A DNA stretch of 5,305 nucleotides from Balneolaceae bacterium (GTDB lineage Bacteria > Bacteroidota > Rhodothermia > Balneolales > Balneolaceae): the NCBI GenBank assembly GCA_007118525.1, contig SKRK01000102.1, forward strand, positions 1 to 5,305. Direction: 5' to 3'. The stretch's first letter is position 1. Each line of letters opens with the position of its first letter. The notes beneath the pieces were generated by a model. The model was not told the DNA's origin. It did no database searches and saw nothing but the letters and a program-made list of their open reading frames with translations. A program made the translations under genes and the position numbers. Below, piece by piece: positions 1-5,305 of the stretch.

Positions 1-350
1 AGGGAGATCCTGCCCCAGTGATTGGTTCTTCCTCCCACCATCCGCGACCGGAACCAGTCGAATGAGGTACCGTCTTTCCGGGTATAGGGTTCACCATCGA
101 TCTCCCATCCTCCCCAGGCGGCATCAAAATCACCAAAAGGCCGAACTGTGTTTGCTCCGCGGCGGGGCGATTCCCACGGCCACCTCAGCTGTGTTCTGTA
201 CTCCTCTTTGGCAGGGTCATAATCTCCGCCGGCCTCCAATACTGCGACTGACAAGCCTGAATCAGCCAGTATTTTAGCCGCCATCCCGCCACCGGCACCC
301 GAACCGACAATGACCGCATCATAAAGGTTATTTGAACTGTTTATCTGCAT
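1..350 (-). CDS. GMC-family FAD-dependent oxidoreductase (N-terminal part, truncated by window edge)
   Basis: This is the first 116 codons of a flavoprotein whose C-terminus lies beyond the left edge. Residues 11-21 contain a Rossmann dinucleotide-binding motif (VIVGSGAGGG, fitting GxGxxG), and residues 35-41 read VAVLEAG, with the acidic E39 that in this family contacts the FAD ribose. Residues 105-113 read VGGRTNHWG, the conserved flavin-proximal segment of bacterial glucose-methanol-choline oxidoreductases related to gluconate/sorbitol dehydrogenases. Such enzymes oxidise an alcohol or sugar hydroxyl using FAD. The substrate cannot be told, because the substrate domain and catalytic His lie outside the window. 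The ATG at 350 is the only ATG between the reading frame and the upstream in-frame stop at 414-416. It has no close Shine-Dalgarno; the nearest purine run (AGGAAAG) is about 20 nt upstream. No Tat or Sec signal peptide precedes the Rossmann fold. In Bacteroidota these genes often sit beside a small 'subunit 3' gene; none is visible here, but one could lie further left. Confidence 0.9.
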   Translation of the reverse strand, partial: MQINSSNNLYDAVIVGSGAGGGMAAKILADSGLSVAVLEAGGDYDPAKEEYRTQLRWPWESPRRGANTVRPFGDFDAAWGGWEIDGEPYTRKDGTSFDWFRSRMVGGRTNHWGRIS

Positions 351-555
351 GATTAATCTATTTAAATTCTTTCCTGTTTCCGGCCAACAGATCAAAAATG
401 TGGCTCTTTTTTCTCACAGATAAAAATTAAAAATTCACACATCGGCAGCCTTATCCGTTTCATACCTGAAATAAGCGACATAAATGAAGTTTTTAAAAAA
501 AATCACTCTCCTGTTTTTTGCTTGCCGTTCGCAGAAAACTTTCGGAGTATAGGGC
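351..555. promoter_or_regulatory. Divergent intergenic region with A/T tracts
   Basis: These 205 bases separate two divergently transcribed genes, so promoters for both should lie here. I could not pick a confident -10/-35 pair, or a Bacteroidota-type TAnnTTTG box, on either strand. Visible landmarks are a perfect 7-bp direct repeat AAAAATT at 422-428 and 429-435, and a T5 run followed by an A8 run at 490-502. Both are A-tracts that may bend DNA or act as upstream promoter elements. No open reading frame here looks real: the minus-strand ones are antisense extensions of the 556-1836 gene. Confidence 0.5.
544..547 (+). promoter_or_regulatory. Shine-Dalgarno GGAG for the DUF4236 gene
   Basis: GGAG lies 8 nt before the ATG at 556 and supports that start. 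It is the only well-spaced Shine-Dalgarno in the window; the other genes here have A/T-rich leaders without one. Confidence 0.5.
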
Positions 556-1836
556 ATGGGATTTTTTATTCGAAAAGCATTTAAAGCGGGTCCAATCCGA
601 TTTAACCTCTCGAAAGGGGGTGTGGGCGTATCGGCCGGCGTTACCGGAGCACGACTGGGGCTCAATCGCAACGGAGCGTACGTTTATGGCGGGCGTCATG
701 GTATATACTATCGTGAACAGTTGAATAGCGCTAAAAAGAGTGCCAACAAAGCCGGAAATGTAGAGGAAGCAGCAAACCAACCCTTAAGAAGCCCGTCCGG
801 TACTACTGACATATTTGTGGATACAGGAGTTACCTATCCCTCTGTCTATGATCTTATCGAACCTCACCCTTTCCCTGATCTGAAAGAGATTTCAAAGGCG
901 TATAAAAATCCCCTGTTATGGATTTTACTTATACTTTCTTCACTGATCCCCTTCGCATTTCAGGAAGTACCCCTGCTCTGGATTATTCCGGGCGTGATCG
1001 CACTGATCATTCTGTACCTCTTTTCAAAAGACCGTAAATGGAGAAGAGAGGGAAAAGAGATGGTTGAAGAGCTGTCATCTCAATTTGAGAAAGCTCCGGG
1101 AGAGTTGTCGCTTAAACGCATGCACTCTTTTGTTGATAAGGCGCCGGCAAAATACATCAACCGTTTTCTCCCAGACCTCTACATCGTGATGCTTCAAATT
1201 ATTCTTGAAGAGAACGATAATGCCCATGTTTTTGCCTTCAATAAATTTGAAAAACAGATACCGGTTTCGGACGAATTCATTGACCTGACCAAAAAAGCGA
1301 TCCTGACGCGCAGAATGGACGCTGCTCTCCGGGATCAACTTCTGAGCAGTGAAGAGGAACAGGAGATCCGCGAACTGATCAAAAAGCTCTACCTCGACGA
1401 TCAATTTATCTTTGAGGAGCTGCAGTACCTCGATCTGGCATCCACAATACGGAAAGAGATGGAGTCGACGCTTGAAGAGACTGAAGCGTCCATACCCATG
1501 GTTCGGGGCGAAGTGTGCTACGCTGAATTTGATAACACAAGGCTGCTGGAAGAGCGTGTTATAGAGCGATTTCAACGAAACCGGGTTCAGTACCGAAAGA
1601 TTGGATATGAAGTTCAACTCGAGGGGAAACTGATTATGACCGACCGCAGGCTGGTAATTGTGGGCCATGGCTCCCGTGAGTACAGAATGAACCAGATCCT
1701 CGATGTTATAACCGACCTGGAAACCAATATCATAGAGCTGGTGATTTCAGACCGGAAAAACCCCGTTTTCATAACGAATCCCATACCGATGCTGATATCC
1801 TCCCGGCTGGAGAAGATCCGGCAAGGACAAGGATAG
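556..1836 (+). CDS. DUF4236 membrane protein with C-terminal PH/GRAM-like domain
   Basis: This is a 426-residue protein of unknown function. Residues 1-55 match the DUF4236 pattern: an MGFFIRKAFKAGPIRFNLSK start, a glycine-rich GVSAGVTGARLGLNRNG stretch, then a YVYGG...GIYYRE ending. A low-complexity polar linker follows (about 56-110). Two hydrophobic helices at about 118-134 and 138-157, joined by a very short turn, form a predicted membrane hairpin ending in a basic patch (KDRKWRREGK, 158-167). By the positive-inside rule, both ends are therefore probably cytoplasmic. Residues about 165-310 are charged and predicted helical. Residues about 316-423 resemble a bacterial PH/GRAM-like beta domain, with the core LEGKLIMTDRRLVIVG (355-370) followed by short strands and a closing helix (413-422). 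The start is supported by the GGAG at 544-547 and by the DUF4236 N-terminus. The gene stands alone on its strand, with a terminator-like hairpin after it. DUF4236 is known as an N-terminal module attached to varied downstream parts. A scaffold or sensor at the inner face of the membrane is inference only. Confidence 0.85.
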   Translation: MGFFIRKAFKAGPIRFNLSKGGVGVSAGVTGARLGLNRNGAYVYGGRHGIYYREQLNSAKKSANKAGNVEEAANQPLRSPSGTTDIFVDTGVTYPSVYDLIEPHPFPDLKEISKAYKNPLLWILLILSSLIPFAFQEVPLLWIIPGVIALIILYLFSKDRKWRREGKEMVEELSSQFEKAPGELSLKRMHSFVDKAPAKYINRFLPDLYIVMLQIILEENDNAHVFAFNKFEKQIPVSDEFIDLTKKAILTRRMDAALRDQLLSSEEEQEIRELIKKLYLDDQFIFEELQYLDLASTIRKEMESTLEETEASIPMVRGEVCYAEFDNTRLLEERVIERFQRNRVQYRKIGYEVQLEGKLIMTDRRLVIVGHGSREYRMNQILDVITDLETNIIELVISDRKNPVFITNPIPMLISSRLEKIRQGQG

Positions 1837-1873
1837 CACAGGAAGCTACTTAACGGGGGTGTTTAAACAAGGT

Positions 1874-1894
1874 GCTTCTGTTGAAAACAGAAGC
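1874..1894. terminator. Strong hairpin in convergent intergenic region
   Basis: GCTTCTGTT (1874-1882), loop GAA, AACAGAAGC (1886-1894) forms a perfect 9-bp stem with a 3-nt loop. It lies 37 nt after the stop of the plus-strand gene and 31 nt after the stop of the minus-strand cyclophilin gene. On the plus strand it is followed by GTTTC; on the minus strand by ACCTTGTTT. Neither is a full T-tract, so termination is plausible in either direction but not certain. Confidence 0.55.
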
Positions 1895-1903
1895 GTTTCA
1901 AGG

Positions 1904-1927
1904 CCGGTGTTAACCGGTTTTCTGTTT
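1904..1927 (+). terminator. Rho-independent terminator of the DUF4236 gene
   Basis: CCGGT (1904-1908), loop GTTA, ACCGG (1913-1917) is directly followed by TTTTCTGTTT, giving a GC-rich stem plus T-run in the plus direction. G-T and A-T pairs outside the core can lengthen the stem to about nine pairs. The T-run overlaps the last bases of the convergent cyclophilin gene. It has no T-run on the minus strand. Confidence 0.6.
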
Positions 1928-2363
1928 ACTCTTCAGTAATTTCAATCTTCTCGATCACATCGCCCTGGCGAATCTGGTCGATTACATCCAGACCTTCCAC
2001 CACTTTACCGAAAACTGTGTGATTGCGATCAAGATGAGAGGTATTATTTCTGCTGTGGCAAATAAAGAACTGCGACCCTCCGGTATTGCGCCCGGCATGA
2101 GCCATGGATAACACTCCCCGATCGTGGTACTGGTTCTCACCATCGAGTTCACAATCGATCTGATAGCCGGGACCACCCGTTCCGTCTCCCTTGGGACAAC
2201 CTGCCTGAACTACAAAATCGGGGATAACACGGTGAAACGTAAGTCCGTCATAAAAACCATCTTTTGAGAGTTTGACGAAGTTTTCTACCGTGCCCGGTGC
2301 ATCCTCCTCAAAAAATTTGACTTCCATATCACCTTTTTCAGTTCGGATTGTAGCTTTGCTCAT
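1926..2363 (-). CDS. Cyclophilin-type peptidyl-prolyl cis-trans isomerase
   Basis: This 145-residue single-domain cyclophilin catalyses cis-trans isomerisation of Xaa-Pro bonds. With no signal peptide it should act in the cytoplasm. The family signature is complete. [14 protein letters not shown] (42-55) carries the catalytic Arg45 with Phe50 and Gln53, equivalent to Arg55, Phe60 and Gln63 of human cyclophilin A. GGSQFFI (95-101) supplies Phe100. [12 protein letters not shown] (110-121) supplies Leu111 and His115. The position of cyclophilin A Trp121, which contacts cyclosporin, is His110 here, a substitution common in bacterial forms that suggests weak cyclosporin binding. Three cysteines (56, 71, 102) are present. 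The length is short but normal for minimal bacterial cyclophilins. The ATG at 2363 is preceded by an A-rich leader without a Shine-Dalgarno. It follows the lipoprotein gene on the same strand after 85 nt, so it may have its own promoter or be the last gene of the recO transcript. Confidence 0.95.
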   Translation of the reverse strand: MSKATIRTEKGDMEVKFFEEDAPGTVENFVKLSKDGFYDGLTFHRVIPDFVVQAGCPKGDGTGGPGYQIDCELDGENQYHDRGVLSMAHAGRNTGGSQFFICHSRNNTSHLDRNHTVFGKVVEGLDVIDQIRQGDVIEKIEITEE

Positions 2364-2404
2364 ATTTTTTTGATAAGTGTTAAAAGTTGACAGAGTGTAA
2401 TTTG

Positions 2405-2435
2405 ATTTGCTGAATGTATTTAGAAATCAGCAAAT
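2405..2435. repeat. 9-bp inverted repeat between lipoprotein and cyclophilin genes
   Basis: ATTTGCTGA (2405-2413) and TCAGCAAAT (2427-2435) are perfect inverted copies separated by 13 nt. The repeat lies 13 nt after the lipoprotein stop and about 40 nt before the cyclophilin ATG, reading on the minus strand. The downstream flank has no T-run, so a classic terminator is unlikely. An operator for a dimeric regulator or an mRNA hairpin fits better, but no regulator is identifiable. Confidence 0.5.
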
Positions 2436-2448
2436 ATGGATCGATTAA

Positions 2449-2979
2449 TTAATTATGTTCATTCAGGGCAGCATTATAGCCGGAATCATCAATCAGGCCG
2501 GAAAGCTTAGAGATCACAACGTCTCTGAAAAGTGAGGCTCGCGTAAAAGCATATACACCCCCGTTTTGATCATGAACTTCAGTTGTGAGTTCAGCATCAT
2601 CCAGGGAGAGCTCTTGGACACTGTTTCTCAGTGTAATAATAAACCTTCCTGAGCTGTAACGATCCGCTGCTGAATTCTCCTCCAGTCCACGCCGTACTTC
2701 CTCCGCAAATTTGTCAATTTCAAAACGGAGATTTGCAATCGCCATATTTTCAGAAATCCTGACGGCGTCGGCATGCTCAGTAGCCGTTGCGTGCGAATAC
2801 CCATGAAAAGCTGTAGTGTCTGATGCTGATGCTATGGTGTGATCATACCACTCGGGTCTTTTCTCTTCAATTCGCTCTGTTTCAATAGTATCATCGATTT
2901 CATCGTTTAGTGCAGGTTCGGTAGTTGCACAGGCAGAAATCATACTCAGGATCAGAATTAATCCTATAAAATATTTCAT
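2449..2979 (-). CDS. Small LPP20-like lipoprotein
   Basis: This is a 176-residue predicted lipoprotein. The signal peptide MKYFIGLILILSMISAC has one Lys, a hydrophobic core and the lipobox ISAC, so Cys17 should be lipidated and the rest should face the periplasm. A polar, acidic tether (about 18-40) leads to RPEWYDH (41-47), then a FHGYSHA element and a helical stretch rich in Ala and Asp. This resembles the LPP20/LPP20-like lipoprotein family (PxW followed by a G-containing strand and an A-rich helix). The family role is poorly defined. I chose the ATG at 2979 because it gives a clean signal peptide. A TTG at 2988 overlapping the upstream stop (TTGA) would add only three residues. No Shine-Dalgarno is visible, so translation may be coupled to htrA, whose stop ends 5 nt before this ATG. 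The position after an HtrA protease suggests a shared envelope role, which is inference. Family assignment is moderately sure; lipoprotein status is nearly certain. Confidence 0.85.
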   Translation of the reverse strand: MKYFIGLILILSMISACATTEPALNDEIDDTIETERIEEKRPEWYDHTIASASDTTAFHGYSHATATEHADAVRISENMAIANLRFEIDKFAEEVRRGLEENSAADRYSSGRFIITLRNSVQELSLDDAELTTEVHDQNGGVYAFTRASLFRDVVISKLSGLIDDSGYNAALNEHN

Positions 2980-2984
2980 TGAAT

Positions 2985-4526
2985 TCAATTAAGCTTAAAG
3001 TAGCCGATAGCTCCTTCTTCAGTTATAATTTTCAGTGACAAAGATCGGTTCTTTTTCAATGAATCGGTAATCTCTTTTTTAGCTGATGTCATATCGGTAA
3101 ACGGTTGTCCATTGATCTCTTCAATTTCAAACCCTTCACGCAGACCCCGGTTCCAGGCTTCAGAATTACGCTCCACTCTGAACAGATAGAGGTTAAATTG
3201 ATTGGGATCTTCAGGAGTTGCAAGCGCGCGTATGGTAAAGCCAAGCTCTTCAAACCGCTGCTGTTCTATGCCTCTTTCACGTCCATTCTCAGGTATTTCA
3301 TCCCAATCATCCGGGCCCGGTTCGATCTGTTGCTCATCAAACAGTTCAGGCGCCGGCTCAGGCCGCTGCAGCTTATCGAGTATTATAGTTCGTTCAATCT
3401 CCTGCTTATCCCTCCAGATTGTCAGGGTTACGCTGTCGGCCGGGCGAAACATGGCTACTTTTTCCTGTAGCTGATTGGATTCAAAAACGGGTTCCCCGTT
3501 CACTTTTAAGACAATATCCGAGGGCTTAACTCCGGCTTTTGCTGCCGCACCGCCTTCGGTTACATTCATAATCATAACCCCGGCAACCTGATCCAAACCT
3601 GCATTTCGTGCAATTTCATAATCGACAGATTGAATGGACACCTGCATCATTCCCCGCTTTACTTCTCCAAATTCAATAAGGTCGCGGGCCACTTTCAGGG
3701 CCAGGTTACTTGGTACTGCAAAACCATATCCCTGGTAGTTACCGCTTTGAGTTGCAATGGCTGTATTGATACCGATCAGTTCGCCGCTGGTATTAACCAG
3801 TGCACCACCACTGTTGCCCCTGTTGATGGCCGCATCGGTCTGAATAAAGCTCTCAATTCGAAGAGCATCATTTATGATCTGTACATCTCTGCTTAGTGCG
3901 CTTACAATACCGGCGGTTACCGTAGAGCGCAACCTGAAAGGATTGCCTACAGCAAGCACCCACTCACCCACCTCAGTGCGATCAGAGTTTCCAATGATAG
4001 CTGATTGAAGGCCAGTGGCATCAATCTTCAAAACGGCGAGATCTGTGCTGGGGTCGCGCCCAACTACCCGCGCTTCGTAGGTGCGCTTATTTTCCAGTGT
4101 AATTGTAATACCGTCACGAACCGCATCTTCAATCACATGATTGTTCGTTAGGATGTATCCGTCTTCTGAAATCACAACCCCGGATCCTACTGTTCTGGCT
4201 CTTGGAGGCAGAAACCGCCGCCAAAATTCATTGTCGCCATCTTCATCCTCCTCCAATCGCTGATTGCGTGTAGAAACCGTAGTTTCAACATAAACTACCG
4301 TTGGTGTCACTGCTTTTGCTGCACTTCGAAACACAAACCGGTCGTCAATTTTACTGAGATCCTCTTCACTCCAAAACGGCATATCGCTTCTGTTCACCTC
4401 AGTTACCCGAACTTCAGCCAGGTCGAAAGAGAAAGAGCCCTGCCTGAAGAACATCAGGATCATCCCTAAAAGAATACCGATCAGGACAAGTAGTACACCG
4501 GAAAGAATTTTATCTCGAATTTTCAT
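2985..4526 (-). CDS. htrA: HtrA/DegP-family serine protease, membrane-anchored, two PDZ domains
   Basis: This 513-residue Do-type protease and chaperone degrades misfolded envelope proteins. The N-terminus has basic residues (K2, R4, K6) and one hydrophobic helix (about 8-27) with no obvious AxA cleavage site, so it is probably an inner-membrane anchor as in DegS rather than a removed signal. The trypsin-like domain (about 65-285) has the full catalytic triad: His130 in TNNHVI, Asp162 in DPSTDLAVLKI and Ser239 in NRGNSGGALV. A short acidic insertion (LEEDEDGDNE, 91-100) sits where the regulatory LA loop of DegP lies. PDZ1 spans about 288-384, with GVMIMNV as its carboxylate-binding strand region. 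A Pro/Glu/Asp-rich linker (about 388-425) leads to PDZ2 (about 428-511), which ends two residues before the stop. The length is near that of other two-PDZ HtrAs. The ATG lies one nucleotide after the recO stop (TGACATG), indicating translational coupling. It could equally be called degP or degQ; the specific orthology is not decidable from sequence alone. Confidence 0.95.
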   Translation of the reverse strand: MKIRDKILSGVLLVLIGILLGMILMFFRQGSFSFDLAEVRVTEVNRSDMPFWSEEDLSKIDDRFVFRSAAKAVTPTVVYVETTVSTRNQRLEEDEDGDNEFWRRFLPPRARTVGSGVVISEDGYILTNNHVIEDAVRDGITITLENKRTYEARVVGRDPSTDLAVLKIDATGLQSAIIGNSDRTEVGEWVLAVGNPFRLRSTVTAGIVSALSRDVQIINDALRIESFIQTDAAINRGNSGGALVNTSGELIGINTAIATQSGNYQGYGFAVPSNLALKVARDLIEFGEVKRGMMQVSIQSVDYEIARNAGLDQVAGVMIMNVTEGGAAAKAGVKPSDIVLKVNGEPVFESNQLQEKVAMFRPADSVTLTIWRDKQEIERTIILDKLQRPEPAPELFDEQQIEPGPDDWDEIPENGRERGIEQQRFEELGFTIRALATPEDPNQFNLYLFRVERNSEAWNRGLREGFEIEEINGQPFTDMTSAKKEITDSLKKNRSLSLKIITEEGAIGYFKLN

Positions 4527-4527
4527 G

Positions 4528-5268
4528 TCAGTCTTTTAAAATCTGCTCAAATACTGCATCCGACTTTCTTGGCCTGATGCCTTCAATATGGTACCGAAAG
4601 TATCTATCTAAATACTCAATCAGCTTCGTTAGTTCATTTTTTTTAAAATCTTTTTCAAAAATGGCTGAATTCATAGAATGCAGCGATTCACGGACAAACG
4701 CAAATTGAAGAGGTGTTAAAAGTATCGCCTCACTCTCCAGCGCTTCATGTGATAACGTACCCGATACAATATTTATATACCCATTTCCCGATTCCGTTCC
4801 CGGCTGCCCATCAAATTGAAGTCCTATACCCAATAATTGGGCCAGACGTATCTGAATGTAGGGAAAAATTGCCCTGGTCACCTTTTCCCGATTGTTTAAC
4901 CACGGCAACATTTTCAAAAAGAAATTGAAGACAGGTTCGTTCACCTCATTATCGTGCAGCAGCTGTGAGGTAAGTTCGAGCGTTGTTACGGTGAGTGCCA
5001 TCTTTTCAAGATCAACACGCAGCTGATCCAGCTTTTCAAGATAGGAGGCATCTGAAAGAGTTTGAACAGACCGGCTGACCTTCATATAATAGATCACTTC
5101 CAGAATCTGGCCCGGCACGAGAAATGCCGCAAATTTACTTTTTGGCTTTCTGGCACCCTTGGCGATCACCGCAATCTTCCCATGCTTCCGGGTAAACAGA
5201 GTCGCTATCAGGCTTGACTCCTGATAGTCTATGGCTCTCAATACAATGGCTTCTGTTTTTGTAATCAT
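4528..5268 (-). CDS. recO: DNA repair protein RecO
   Basis: RecO works with RecR (and RecF) to load RecA on SSB-coated gaps in recombinational repair, and also anneals single strands. The 246 residues begin MITKTEAIVLRAIDYQESS, the typical RecO N-terminus, and continue with LFTRKHGKIAVIAKGARKPKSKF, the OB-fold strand and basic DNA-binding segment (OB fold about 1-79). A helical C-terminal domain follows, including FPYIQIRLAQLLGIGLQFD (about 134-152). The four-cysteine zinc site seen after this point in many RecO proteins is absent; with this start the protein contains no cysteine at all. I chose the ATG at 5268 because it matches the family start. A GTG at 5289 in the same frame would add seven residues (MSREPCN) drawn partly from the adjacent tandem repeat, which is unlikely. 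No Shine-Dalgarno is seen. It is the first visible gene of the recO-htrA-lipoprotein set; its promoter lies in or beyond the repeat. Confidence 0.95.
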   Translation of the reverse strand: MITKTEAIVLRAIDYQESSLIATLFTRKHGKIAVIAKGARKPKSKFAAFLVPGQILEVIYYMKVSRSVQTLSDASYLEKLDQLRVDLEKMALTVTTLELTSQLLHDNEVNEPVFNFFLKMLPWLNNREKVTRAIFPYIQIRLAQLLGIGLQFDGQPGTESGNGYINIVSGTLSHEALESEAILLTPLQFAFVRESLHSMNSAIFEKDFKKNELTKLIEYLDRYFRYHIEGIRPRKSDAVFEQILKD

Positions 5269-5279
5269 GTTGCAAGGTT

Positions 5280-5305
5280 CACGGGACACGGGACACGGGA
5301 CACGG
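5280..5305. repeat. 7-bp tandem repeat upstream of recO (continues past window edge)
   Basis: The unit CACGGGA occurs three full times (5280-5286, 5287-5293, 5294-5300), followed by the partial copy CACGG (5301-5305), all perfect. It begins 11 nt upstream of the recO ATG and reaches the right edge, so the total copy number is unknown. Read in the recO direction the unit is TCCCGTG, which offers a GTG every seven bases. Perfect short tandem copies like these commonly vary in number by slippage. Confidence 0.85.

Noticed and set aside
62..277. 71-codon plus-strand open frame
   Set aside because: It lies antisense to the GMC oxidoreductase, whose FAD-binding motifs are unmistakable. The plus-frame translation has no recognisable motif.
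435..780. Two minus-strand open frames (435-671 and 493-780) facing the DUF4236 gene
   Set aside because: Both mostly overlap the 5' part of the DUF4236 gene in antisense, and neither translation resembles a known family.
1075..1668. 197-codon minus-strand open frame inside the DUF4236 gene
   Set aside because: It is antisense to a gene with coherent domain structure. Its translation is aromatic- and His-rich with no motif, typical of a shadow frame.
1861..1868. GTTTAAAC palindrome
   Set aside because: It is an 8-bp palindrome of A/T-rich composition that is expected by chance and has no supporting context.
3105..3896. Three plus-strand open frames opposite htrA
   Set aside because: They are antisense to conserved HtrA protease and PDZ coding sequence and have low-complexity Ser/Cys-rich translations.
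5269..5289. GTG start for recO at 5289, adding MSREPCN
   Set aside because: The extra residues come partly from the tandem repeat. RecO proteins typically begin at the MITKTEAIVL equivalent, so the ATG at 5268 is preferred.
5280..5305. CACGGGA copies as the edge of a CRISPR array
   Set aside because: The unit is only 7 bp and the copies are contiguous with no spacers, so it is a simple tandem repeat.

Overview
The window is 5.3 kb of ordinary bacterial chromosome. By eye its GC is in the mid-40s. Start codons mostly lack a Shine-Dalgarno and instead have A/T-rich leaders, and the proteins (GMC oxidoreductase of the VGGRTNHWG type, two-PDZ membrane-anchored HtrA, cysteine-free RecO, LPP20-like lipoprotein) look like the Bacteroidota/Balneolota/Rhodothermota (FCB) group. 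That assignment is inference from style, not from a marker gene. I see no rRNA, tRNA, CRISPR array, insertion sequence, integrase or phage gene.

Layout from left to right. (1) Positions 1-350, minus strand: the first 116 codons of an FAD-dependent GMC-family oxidoreductase, cut by the left edge. (2) 351-555: a divergent A/T-rich intergenic region that must hold promoters for the genes on both sides. (3) 556-1836, plus strand: a 426-residue protein with an N-terminal DUF4236 module, a two-helix membrane hairpin, a charged helical middle and a C-terminal PH/GRAM-like beta domain. It is the only plus-strand gene and the least understood one. (4) 1837-1925: a convergent intergenic stretch with two hairpins in tandem. 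(5) 1926-2363, minus strand: a small cytoplasmic cyclophilin. (6) 2364-2448: a leader with a perfect 9-bp inverted repeat. (7) 2449-5268, minus strand: a tight three-gene set transcribed recO, then an HtrA/DegP-type protease, then a small LPP20-like lipoprotein, with gaps of only 1 and 5 nucleotides. (8) 5280-5305: a 7-bp tandem repeat (CACGGGA) directly upstream of recO, running off the right edge.

Functionally, the minus-strand genes mix DNA repair (RecO) with envelope and protein-folding functions (HtrA protease, lipoprotein, peptidyl-prolyl isomerase). HtrA and the lipoprotein are both predicted to act outside the cytoplasm and are probably co-expressed. The cyclophilin is likely expressed from its own promoter or by read-through. 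Nothing in the window forms a convincing new multi-gene system. The points most worth a second look are the DUF4236/membrane/PH-like protein, the heptanucleotide repeat abutting recO, and the inverted repeat ahead of the cyclophilin gene.
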